Assembly (NCBI GenBank): GCA_050946055.1
Contig: JBMNUB010000007.1
Coordinates: 21,347 to 85,346, forward strand
Direction of reading: 5' to 3'
DNA: 64,000 nt
Origin: Fimadaptatus sp050946055
GTDB lineage: Bacteria; Bacillota; Clostridia; Christensenellales; Aristaeellaceae
Below are positions 44,242 to 51,301 of the stretch, one piece after another. The notes under the pieces are model-generated. The model had not been told where the DNA came from. It searched no databases and saw only the letters and a list, made by a program, of their open reading frames with translations. The first letter of the stretch is position 1, and every line of letters starts with the position of its first letter. Made by a program: the position numbers and the translations under genes.

Positions 44242-45609
44242 ATGACCGAACGAGAGATAGCTCAGATGGTGGATGAATACGTAAAGAAGCAGTCGGAATA
44301 CTGCACGGAGAACGACTCCATACCGCGCGAACTGTACAGCCAGTACGGAGTAAAGCGCGGCCTGCGCGACGATAACGGCAATGGCGTGGTGACGGGACTT
44401 ACTCATATATCGCAGATTAAGGCGTTTGAAGAGCGCGACGGGCAGCGCGTGCCGTGCGACGGCCAGCTGCTGTACCGCGGATACGACATAAAGGATTTGA
44501 TTGCGGGCGGCAAGGGGCGCTGCGACCTGTTTGAGGAGGGCGCGTATCTGCTGCTGTTTGGCAAGCTGCCCACTCAAAGCCAGCTAAAGGAGTTCCGCCA
44601 GATGCTGATGCGCTGCATGGCGCTGCCCAGCAACTTCACAAAGGATGTTATAATGAAGGCTCCCAGCGCCGACGTCATGAATACCATGACGCGCGCCATA
44701 CTTACGCTGTCATCCTATGACGCCAGCAAGGACGTGCTGACGATAGAAAACGTGCTGCGGCAGTGCATGGAGCTGATAAGCACGTTCTCCATGCTGGCGG
44801 TGTACGGCTACCATGCCTACAACTACTATGTGCGCGGCGACAGCATGTACATACATCGCCCCGACCCGGAGCTGTCCATAGCCGAAAACTTCCTGCGCAT
44901 GCTGCGCCCTGACATGAAGTTCACACCTCTGGAGGCCAAGGTGCTGGATATAGCCATGCTGCTGCACATGGAGCATGGCGGCGGCAACAACTCCACCTTC
45001 ACGCTGCGCGTGGTCACTTCGGCGGCATCGGACACGTATTCGGCGGTGGCGGCGGCCATGTGCTCGCTCAAGGGCCACAAGCACGGCGGCGCCAACATAA
45101 TGGTCATGAACATGATGGACGACATACGCGCGCACATATCCGATGAATATGACCGCGACGAGGTGGCGGCCTATCTGGACAAGCTGCTCAACAAGGAGGC
45201 GTTTGACCGCAAGGGCCTGATATACGGCATGGGTCACGCGGTGTACTCGCTGTCCGATCCGCGCGAGCGCGTGTTTAAGGGCTTCGTGCGCCAGCTGGCT
45301 GCCGAAAAGCACCGCGATAACGACATGCGCCTCTACGACATGATAGAGGAGCTTGCGCCGCAGCGCATAGCCATGCAGCGCAAGATATTCAAGGGCGTAA
45401 GCCCCAACGTTGACTTTTACAGCGGATTCGTATATGATATGCTGGGCATACCGCGCGAGCTGTATACTCCGCTGTTTGCCGTGGCGCGCATCGCGGGCTG
45501 GAGTGCGCATCGCATAGAGGAACTGGTCACGGCGGACAAGATAATCCGCCCGGCATACAAGAGCCTGGTCACTGAGAAGCCCTATGTGGCCATGGAAGAG
45601 AGGAAATGA
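44242..45609 (+). CDS. gltA: Citrate (Si)-synthase
   Basis: A 455-aa citrate synthase condensing acetyl-CoA and oxaloacetate. The conserved active-site blocks are LLHMEHGGGNNSTFTLRVV, SLKGHKHGGANIMVM, GMGHAVYSLSDPRER and PNVDFYSGFVYDMLGIP, which give the catalytic His, His and Asp. The N-terminal extension of about 30 residues is as in clostridial long forms. ATG 44242 was chosen because AAGGGGG is 7 bp upstream; ATG 44236 is adjacent to it. The downstream unknown gene starts 1 bp after the stop. Citrate would feed glutamate synthesis through an incomplete cycle. Confidence 0.95.
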   Translation: MTEREIAQMVDEYVKKQSEYCTENDSIPRELYSQYGVKRGLRDDNGNGVVTGLTHISQIKAFEERDGQRVPCDGQLLYRGYDIKDLIAGGKGRCDLFEEGAYLLLFGKLPTQSQLKEFRQMLMRCMALPSNFTKDVIMKAPSADVMNTMTRAILTLSSYDASKDVLTIENVLRQCMELISTFSMLAVYGYHAYNYYVRGDSMYIHRPDPELSIAENFLRMLRPDMKFTPLEAKVLDIAMLLHMEHGGGNNSTFTLRVVTSAASDTYSAVAAAMCSLKGHKHGGANIMVMNMMDDIRAHISDEYDRDEVAAYLDKLLNKEAFDRKGLIYGMGHAVYSLSDPRERVFKGFVRQLAAEKHRDNDMRLYDMIEELAPQRIAMQRKIFKGVSPNVDFYSGFVYDMLGIPRELYTPLFAVARIAGWSAHRIEELVTADKIIRPAYKSLVTEKPYVAMEERK

Positions 45610-45610
45610 T

Positions 45611-46669
45611 ATGGACATCAGCTTGCCCGTCGCCATATACTCAGGGCGCTGGCCCAACGGACACTGTCAGGGCATCGCACTGGACAGGCACGGCGGATAC
45701 ATGTACTTTTCGTTCACTACGGCGCTGGTCAAGACCGACCTTGAGGGCAATGTGATAGCCAGCGCGGGCGGATTGCTTGCACATCTGGGCTGCATAGCCT
45801 TCTGCGAGGAGGATGGCTGCGTATACGGCTCGCTGGAGTACAAGTGCGACGAGATAGGCCGGGGCATAGAGGCGCGCATGGGTGCGCGCGCCAGCCACGA
45901 CGATGTGTTCTACATAGCGCGCTTTGATGCCGCGCGCATGACGCGCGTGGGCATGGACGTGTTTGGCGACGGCATAATGACGGCGTGCTGCCTTGACGAG
46001 GTGGCGCACGACTATGCGGCCATGTCGGGCGCGCAACCGGGCAGGCGTCATGCGCTGGGCTGCAGCGGCATAGACGGGCTGACGTTTGCGCCGCTGTTCG
46101 GAGCGCCGCGCGACGGGCGCAGGTATCTAATGGTGGCATACGGCGTTTACGGCGACGTGGAGCGCGCGGACAACGACCATCAGGTGATACTCTGCTATGA
46201 CCCAAGCGACATACGCCGCTATGCTCAGCCGCTCAATCAGAACGCGCCGCATGCCAGCAGCCCCGCGCGTCCGCTGCAAAAGCTGTTTGCCTTCACCGGT
46301 AACACCACCTACGGCGTGCAGAACATGGAGTACGACCCATATACGGGCAACGTGTTGCTGGCGGTATATCCCGGCAGCAAGCCGCAGTTCCCCAACCTGC
46401 CCATGTACGTGCTGGACGGCTGCGCAGCCCCCGCATGGCGCGAACTGCGCGGGCTGGGCTTTGCGGGCTGGCAGCTGGGACTGGCTGACTGGGGCAAGGC
46501 GCATCCTTCTGGCGTGCGCGGGCTGGAGTTTGCCTATGGCGCGACGGGCATGTGTGCGCTGGGCGACGGATACTATTACTTCTCTCACGACGCGCGCGAG
46601 GGCGAGGAATGGTCGAGCACGGCGCGGCTGTATCGCGGCGACGGCAGGGGAGGATTTGCCGCGGTGTGA
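45611..46669 (+). CDS. Protein of unknown function, possible beta-propeller
   Basis: The 352-aa protein has repeated Gly/Tyr-rich strands such as HGGYMYFSFTTALVKTDLEG, DDVFYIARFDAARM, RRYLMVAYGVYGD, QNMEYDPYTGNVLLAVYPG and LGDGYYYFSHDAREGEEW. These resemble blades of a beta-propeller of the SMP-30 or arylesterase kind, but no catalytic site is recognised. There is no signal peptide. The ATG sits 1 bp after the citrate synthase stop and is served by GAGAGGAAATGAT, so it is translationally coupled to citrate synthase. The function is unknown. Confidence 0.75.
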   Translation: MDISLPVAIYSGRWPNGHCQGIALDRHGGYMYFSFTTALVKTDLEGNVIASAGGLLAHLGCIAFCEEDGCVYGSLEYKCDEIGRGIEARMGARASHDDVFYIARFDAARMTRVGMDVFGDGIMTACCLDEVAHDYAAMSGAQPGRRHALGCSGIDGLTFAPLFGAPRDGRRYLMVAYGVYGDVERADNDHQVILCYDPSDIRRYAQPLNQNAPHASSPARPLQKLFAFTGNTTYGVQNMEYDPYTGNVLLAVYPGSKPQFPNLPMYVLDGCAAPAWRELRGLGFAGWQLGLADWGKAHPSGVRGLEFAYGATGMCALGDGYYYFSHDAREGEEWSSTARLYRGDGRGGFAAV

Positions 46670-46754
46670 GGGGTGGAGTGATGCACGGAACGGCTTTGGC
46701 TCATATGAAATGAGGCATGAGCGGCAACTCCACATTGGCGCTCCTGAAATGGGA

Positions 46755-46840
46755 AAGGGGGGACAACCCATTCTCATCTGAAAGATGGGCTGTCGCGTGA
46801 GCGGCTGAGGGGGAAACCCCAGACGCTATGCAAGCAACCT
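46755..46840 (+). repeat. Structured repeat family 2, copy 3
   Basis: CCCATTCTCATCTGAAAGATGGGCTG-type arm is followed by TGTCGCGTGAGCGGCTGAGGGG and GGGGGAAACCCC. A tail near 46849 (CCGCGTGCCGGGGCAATCTG) resembles the tail of copies 1 and 2. No gene is visible in 46670-47059; a further GGAAGG...CCTTCC hairpin lies near 46922-46940. Confidence 0.65.
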
Positions 46841-47059
46841 TCCGCGTGCCGGGGCAATCTGCGCTCCGCCTAAAGCCACCAACTGTATTCGTGGGAAAAT
46901 CATTTTGGCGTTCATGTGCCACCTTCCCTTTCAGGGAAGGCAGGGCTAGGCTGCGGAGCAGCCCGATTCCACTAAGCCGGCCACTTGCTATGTCAATATA
47001 AAACGAGAATCCGCTTTCAACATTTGCTGTTGAGAGCGGATTCTTTGCGTATATTCACA

Positions 47060-47662
47060 TCAAAGTGCGACTGGCGGTGCTGCTTTTTCTATAAACTCCC
47101 CGACCGACCGAACTATCTCATCGTAATCCACGCGCGCGAGGTCGCTTGCGTCCACGCGCAGCACATGCCCCAGCGCAAACTCGCTGAAGCCCCGCGCCTG
47201 CACGCCCGCGCGAAAGTCTTGGAGTGCGGGGGCGCGATAGGGCAGGGCGGCATCCTCGGGATAGCGCGTGTTGACGATGTGGCCGCGATGGCGCTCAGGA
47301 CTGCTGTCGCGCGCAACCATGCGCGCATATGCCGCGTCAACATCGCAGTCCATGAGCAGAGTCAGCGCGCGATGCCCGTTCAAAAGCTCGCGCCATGCGC
47401 CAAACGACGCGCGCTCAAAGTTGTTCTCGACTATGAACGGCCTGCGCGTGCGAAGCTGCGTCCGGGCAAAGTCCATCAGCACGCGCTCAGCAGCCAGCCC
47501 CAGGCGCACTTTCTCGGCGCGCGACGCAAAGCCCAGCTCGTCAAACAGCGCCTCCTTTATGCCGTCCTTGGACATACACGGTAGGCTCAGCCGCTCGGAC
47601 AGCAGCCTGGCCATGTATGATTTGCCGCTTGCGGGCATGCCCGCTATCAGTATGCAGCACAT
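47060..47662 (-). CDS. P-loop kinase (AAA_33/zeta-toxin-like fold)
   Basis: A 200-aa small-molecule kinase-type protein. The Walker A motif GMPASGKS is at residues 8-15, followed by LSERLSLPCMSKDGIKEALFDELGF, which is a typical AAA_33 substrate-binding pattern, and RPFIVENNFE. The C-terminus carries the RYPEDAALPYRAP segment. It starts 1 bp after the glycerol-1-phosphate dehydrogenase stop and so forms an operon with it; the substrate may be glycerol-derived or a nucleoside, but this is inference. An antitoxin gene is not present, which makes a toxin unlikely. Confidence 0.82.
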   Translation of the reverse strand: MCCILIAGMPASGKSYMARLLSERLSLPCMSKDGIKEALFDELGFASRAEKVRLGLAAERVLMDFARTQLRTRRPFIVENNFERASFGAWRELLNGHRALTLLMDCDVDAAYARMVARDSSPERHRGHIVNTRYPEDAALPYRAPALQDFRAGVQARGFSEFALGHVLRVDASDLARVDYDEIVRSVGEFIEKAAPPVAL

Positions 47663-47663
47663 G

Positions 47664-49031
47664 TCAGTACCTGTACTCCATGGGATACTCGCTAAGGTAC
47701 TCGTCCAGCAGGCCGCACTCGTCCAGCAGCTTGAACAGCGTGTAGCGCGTGCGGTAGTCCTTGGCGCAGTGCATGGAGGTGTTGAGCAGTTCGCGGTCTA
47801 TGCCGCACTCCTCGGGCGTGAGCGGTGCGCCCAGCCTTTCCATGGCGGCGCGCACATCGTCGTAGCGCGGCATCAGCGTTATCGCGGCGCGTATGTCCGA
47901 TATGCGCTCCTGCGCGCGGCGTATGCGGTGCAGCTGCTCATCCCAGCTCAGGAAGTCGCCGGGGTTCTCCTCCATTATGGCGCGGGCATTGGCCTCGCCG
48001 TATGTGCGAATCATCCAGCTAATGCGCTGCTCGCGCGTCAGGCGGCGCGCGCGTATCGCGTCTATGTCGATATGGCTTATGTCCTCGCCCGCAAACCGCT
48101 CGAACATCGGCCAGACCAGCAGCGTGGCCACGCCCACGGATGCGCCGTGCGAGGGCGCGGGCTTGCCGCGCAGCATCTGCTGCATCTCCCAGTAGTGCGC
48201 TATGTTGTGCTCGACCGAGGCCACCGCGCGCGTATGCCCGACTATCATTATGGTCACGCCCGCCAGCAGCAGCGCCTCTATCAGTATGCGCATGCCATTG
48301 TCGCTGCGGGCGAGTATCTCGTCTATGTTGCCAAGCAGCTTGGCTATGGCATCGGTCACTATCTCGCCGCATACGGCGCAGTATGGCTCATCGTTTACTA
48401 TATTGCCTATCATCCAGTCGCACTTGGCTATGTACTTGCCCAGCACGTCGCCCACGCCTGCGCGCACCATGTCCAGCGGCGCGGTGCGCAGTATCTCGGT
48501 GTCGCACACTATTATCTCGGGGCAGGGACCTGCGCGGTGTATCTTCAGCCCCTTGAACGTGAGCGGCGCGACAACAGACGTATAGCCATCCATGGAAGGC
48601 GCTGTACCCACGCTCACGAACGGCAGCCCGGTGCGGGCGGCGTTTACGCGCGTGGTGTCGGTCACGGAGCCTGAGCCTACCGCGACGAGGAACTGCGTCT
48701 CGGGCTGTATGCTCAGCAGCACTTCGCCCACGGCGCGCTCGTCCGGCTCCATATGGCCTTCGCGCTCTATCACGCACTCAATTACATCAAAGCCCGCCGC
48801 CTTGAGCGTTTCGCTGACGCGCTTGCCTGCCACGCCGTATGTGATGTTGTCCGCCACCAGCACGCAGTGCGTACCCAGCCCGCGCGCGCGTATGTAGCCC
48901 GGTATGCGCGGCACAAGCCCGCTGCCCACGTATATGTCCTGCTTGGGGAGCGTATGCGGGCCGGGACAGATGCACTCTATGCCGGATATGAGCAGCTTGC
49001 CTTCGTCGTCATATTTAAGCGTGTATGCCAT
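47664..49031 (-). CDS. egsA: sn-glycerol-1-phosphate dehydrogenase (AraM/EgsA-like)
   Basis: A 455-aa NAD(P)H-dependent metal enzyme that would reduce dihydroxyacetone phosphate to sn-glycerol 1-phosphate. The cofactor region AVGSGSVTDTTRVNAA and SVGTAPSMDGYTS is typical. The metal ligands are the Asp in GVGDVLGKYIAKCDW, the His in VASVEHNIAHYWEM and the His in PSHGASVG. The ATG at 49031 follows GAGAGG. Bacillus AraM makes G1P for a prenylated glyceryl phosphate; in gut Firmicutes its role is less clear. It precedes the P-loop kinase. Confidence 0.9.
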   Translation of the reverse strand: MAYTLKYDDEGKLLISGIECICPGPHTLPKQDIYVGSGLVPRIPGYIRARGLGTHCVLVADNITYGVAGKRVSETLKAAGFDVIECVIEREGHMEPDERAVGEVLLSIQPETQFLVAVGSGSVTDTTRVNAARTGLPFVSVGTAPSMDGYTSVVAPLTFKGLKIHRAGPCPEIIVCDTEILRTAPLDMVRAGVGDVLGKYIAKCDWMIGNIVNDEPYCAVCGEIVTDAIAKLLGNIDEILARSDNGMRILIEALLLAGVTIMIVGHTRAVASVEHNIAHYWEMQQMLRGKPAPSHGASVGVATLLVWPMFERFAGEDISHIDIDAIRARRLTREQRISWMIRTYGEANARAIMEENPGDFLSWDEQLHRIRRAQERISDIRAAITLMPRYDDVRAAMERLGAPLTPEECGIDRELLNTSMHCAKDYRTRYTLFKLLDECGLLDEYLSEYPMEYRY

Positions 49032-49076
49032 ATTGACCTCTCCTCTGCGCACGGCGCGATGAATTTGTATGGCATA

Positions 49077-49105
49077 ATTATAGTAAACGCGCGCCGCAAA
49101 GTCAA
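49077..49105 (-). promoter_or_regulatory. Promoter of the G1P dehydrogenase operon
   Basis: On the minus strand, TTGACT (49105-49100) and TATAAT (49082-49077) are 17 bp apart. Confidence 0.8.
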
Positions 49106-49203
49106 TGCGCGCGCGTCATGGCGCACATAAACTCATAAGGTCGATGGGCGGCAAGGCTCAGCATGCCGCGCAACAGTCCCGTCCAATAGACTCGGGTATC
49201 GCG

Positions 49204-50196
49204 TTACGCATGTTTGCCATGAGCGCGACTGTCCTGAGCAGCCGGTGCGTCATAGCTGCAACAAGCGCCGCTATCCTGAGCAGCCGGTGCGTCATAGCTG
49301 CAACAAGCGCCGCTATCCTGAGCAGCCGGTGCGTCATAACTGCCATACATGCTTGCGGCCTGCGGATATCTGCGCAGAAACTCCGCGTTGGCGCGGGCAA
49401 GCTGCGCCTGATAGCTGTCATATGCCGGGCTGAGCCTGCGCAGCGCGGGCAGGAATACGTCCCAATATCCGCTCGCGCGGCAGAAGTCCTGCATGGCCAG
49501 CCTGAGCTTGTACGCGGGAGATGCGCGGAACTCGTCGGAGTTAAGCAGCGCCTGATACTCGCGTATCATGTCGGCGTTTTCGTCCATATAGCGCGTGGTA
49601 TGTGATATCGCCTGCTCCATGCTGTCATTGATGCGCGCGAGCATGTCCTCGCCCGGCGCGAACTCGTCCAGCCACGCCGCGACCTCGGCGGGGAGCGCGG
49701 GCGCGCCGTCCAGCCATGCCACGACCTCGCGGTATGCTTCGCGCTGCACATCGTTCTCTATGGGCGCGCCCAAGAACCTGGCAAAGTGCAGCGCCAGGAA
49801 GCGCCCATAAGCGCCGGGGAATGCGTCCAGCATGCGCTCGGCTATGGTAATGCCGGTGCTTAGAGCATCCAGTTCGCGCGCGGCGCGGTAGTAATCGGCG
49901 CTCTGTGCCAGTTCACGCAGCGCCCGCATGCGCGCCTGATGGCGGCTAAGCTCCAGCTCATGCCGCGCGCATATGCCGCGCAGTGCGCGCTCATCGTCCA
50001 GCGCGGCGCGCGTTTCAGCCACGCTCAGCCCTAATTGCCTGAGTACACGTATGCGCGCAAGCCTATGCGCATCGTCCTCGGAGAAGTCCATGTATCCATT
50101 GTCGAGCAGCCCGGGCGCTATAAGCCCGCAGTCCACATAGTAGCGCACGGCCTTTTGAGTAAGTCCTGCGCATGCGCACACATCGCCTATCAACAT
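49204..50196 (-). CDS. MerR-family regulator with C-terminal repeat tail
   Basis: A 330-aa regulator. The N-terminal winged helix (LIGDVCACAGLTQKAVRYYVDCGLI) and dimer helix of the MerR family are clear. A helical C-terminal region of about 200 residues is of the TipA/effector-domain class but not recognised further. The last about 45 residues hold three repeats of SYDAPAAQDSGACC. ATG 50196 follows GTGAGG. The Cys pairs in the repeats could bind metal or respond to redox; this is speculation. Confidence 0.85.
   Translation of the reverse strand: MLIGDVCACAGLTQKAVRYYVDCGLIAPGLLDNGYMDFSEDDAHRLARIRVLRQLGLSVAETRAALDDERALRGICARHELELSRHQARMRALRELAQSADYYRAARELDALSTGITIAERMLDAFPGAYGRFLALHFARFLGAPIENDVQREAYREVVAWLDGAPALPAEVAAWLDEFAPGEDMLARINDSMEQAISHTTRYMDENADMIREYQALLNSDEFRASPAYKLRLAMQDFCRASGYWDVFLPALRRLSPAYDSYQAQLARANAEFLRRYPQAASMYGSYDAPAAQDSGACCSYDAPAAQDSGACCSYDAPAAQDSRAHGKHA
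49219..49347 (-). repeat. Three 42-bp in-frame tandem repeats
   Basis: Three nearly identical 42-bp units encode SYDAPAAQDSGACC at the end of the MerR-type regulator. Confidence 0.9.
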
Positions 50197-50216
50197 ATGC
50201 ATCACCTCACGACCAT

Positions 50217-50245
50217 CATATACCATTACGTGGGGGAAGGGTCAA
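50217..50245 (-). promoter_or_regulatory. Promoter of the MerR-type gene
   Basis: TTGACC (50245-50240) and TATATG (50222-50217), 17-bp spacer, on the minus strand. Spacing is normal, not the 19-20 bp of classic MerR targets. Confidence 0.55.
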
Positions 50246-50343
50246 GGGGAATTTGAATATAGCATAGTTATGGCATTACAAGGCCGTATGCATTGGCATA
50301 TGCTTTGATGTTATGAATTTTTGCAGATGCATAGTGCTATCAT

Positions 50344-50526
50344 CAGACTGTCAAAAAACCCCCGGAGAACTCGGCGGGAAATCCCATTTCCCGGAGCAGC
50401 ATATCTTCCTTGCAGTTTCCACGCCCGGAAATTCGTTAGGATTTCAGTAGAAACTGAGTAGGGGTGGCAGTGGCTGGGGAGTTCCTCCCCCGTCCACGCT
50501 TGTCAAAAAGACGCTTTGACAAGCTG
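50344..50526 (+). mobile_element. Structured non-coding repeat element, copy B (183 bp)
   Basis: A shortened copy: the segment carrying the first hairpin arm and middle (about 70 bp) is missing, while GGGAAATCCCATTTCCC, the CAGTTTCCAC arm, the GGGGAG region and the terminal CTTGTCAAA/TTTGACAAG stem remain. It is flanked by GTGCTATCAT (50334-50343) and GTGCTGTCAT (50527-50536). It extends to the stop codon end of the VanZ-like gene. Confidence 0.75.
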
Positions 50527-50532
50527 GTGCTG

Positions 50533-51009
50533 TCATATGGGTGCAAATATCAAAACGGCTGCCGAAAACAGCGTAATCAATATCGTTGCGATTACGGCTG
50601 CCTTATTGAAGTGTTCCTTCAAAATATTTCTGGCCATAGCGCAGATGGCTAGCCCAGCGAAACCGCCAGTGCTGTTGTTTATCAAATCCATGATATCTGT
50701 ACTGCCCAATGCAAAGGCGTATTGCATGGCTTCAAATAGCAGAGAGATTGCCGCAATCATTGCCAAGTTTTTATATATGCGCCGCCTTTCGAACAATGCG
50801 CCAAAGTAGAGGCCAACTGGGACGAATATAAGCATATTCAATAATGACTCACGCCCATTGAAGTATAAACTCAAATTTATGCTGCGAAAAATGGGGTCAA
50901 ATGCGGTATTCAGCGTTTGCAGAGTTGCGTGGAACAATATGACCCAAACCAACATGAGCAGATATCCTATAAGCCCGGCGATGATTATGCGACGCCGAAC
51001 TTTCGCCAT
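50533..51009 (-). CDS. VanZ-like membrane protein
   Basis: A 158-aa protein with four predicted membrane helices, matching VanZ-family length. LIGYLLMLVWVILFHAT, LLNMLIFVPVGLYFGALF, SLLFEAMQYAFALGSTDIMDLINNSTGG match the family pattern (NxxxFxPxG and DxxDxxxNxxG). VanZ proteins are linked to low-level teicoplanin resistance but most are of unknown role. AAAGGAGG precedes the ATG. The stretch encoding its C-terminal end abuts the structured repeat, which may have truncated or extended the last few residues. Confidence 0.87.
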   Translation of the reverse strand: MAKVRRRIIIAGLIGYLLMLVWVILFHATLQTLNTAFDPIFRSINLSLYFNGRESLLNMLIFVPVGLYFGALFERRRIYKNLAMIAAISLLFEAMQYAFALGSTDIMDLINNSTGGFAGLAICAMARNILKEHFNKAAVIATILITLFSAAVLIFAPI

Positions 51010-51038
51010 GATATACCTCCTTTTGCGAAACTTTAAAT

Positions 51039-51067
51039 ATTATAACTCGTAGAATGCGATGAGTCAA
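51039..51067 (-). promoter_or_regulatory. Promoter of the VanZ-like gene
   Basis: TTGACT (51067-51062) and TATAAT (51044-51039) with 17-bp spacer on the minus strand. Confidence 0.8.
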
Positions 51068-51203
51068 TCCTTATGCACATGCTTTAAATGCGCCCATACT
51101 AACATAGTAAAAATTGTCTATGCGCACATTTATGAAATAGCGGATGTGCGAAGATGGTCAAAAAGCTGTCGTTTACATATATGTAGTAAGACGATTGCCG
51201 CAA

Positions 51204-51242
51204 ACAAAAATCCCTTCCACAGCATAATACCGCGGAAGGGAT
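51204..51242 (-). terminator. Intrinsic terminator of alaS
   Basis: On the minus strand ATCCCTTCC pairs with GGAAGGGAT and is followed by TTTTTG. Confidence 0.85.
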
Positions 51243-51301
51243 GGGTATAACGTTCAGCCGCGCTCAGACGCAATGCTCATAGGCACGCACAGCAGACAGC
51301 A

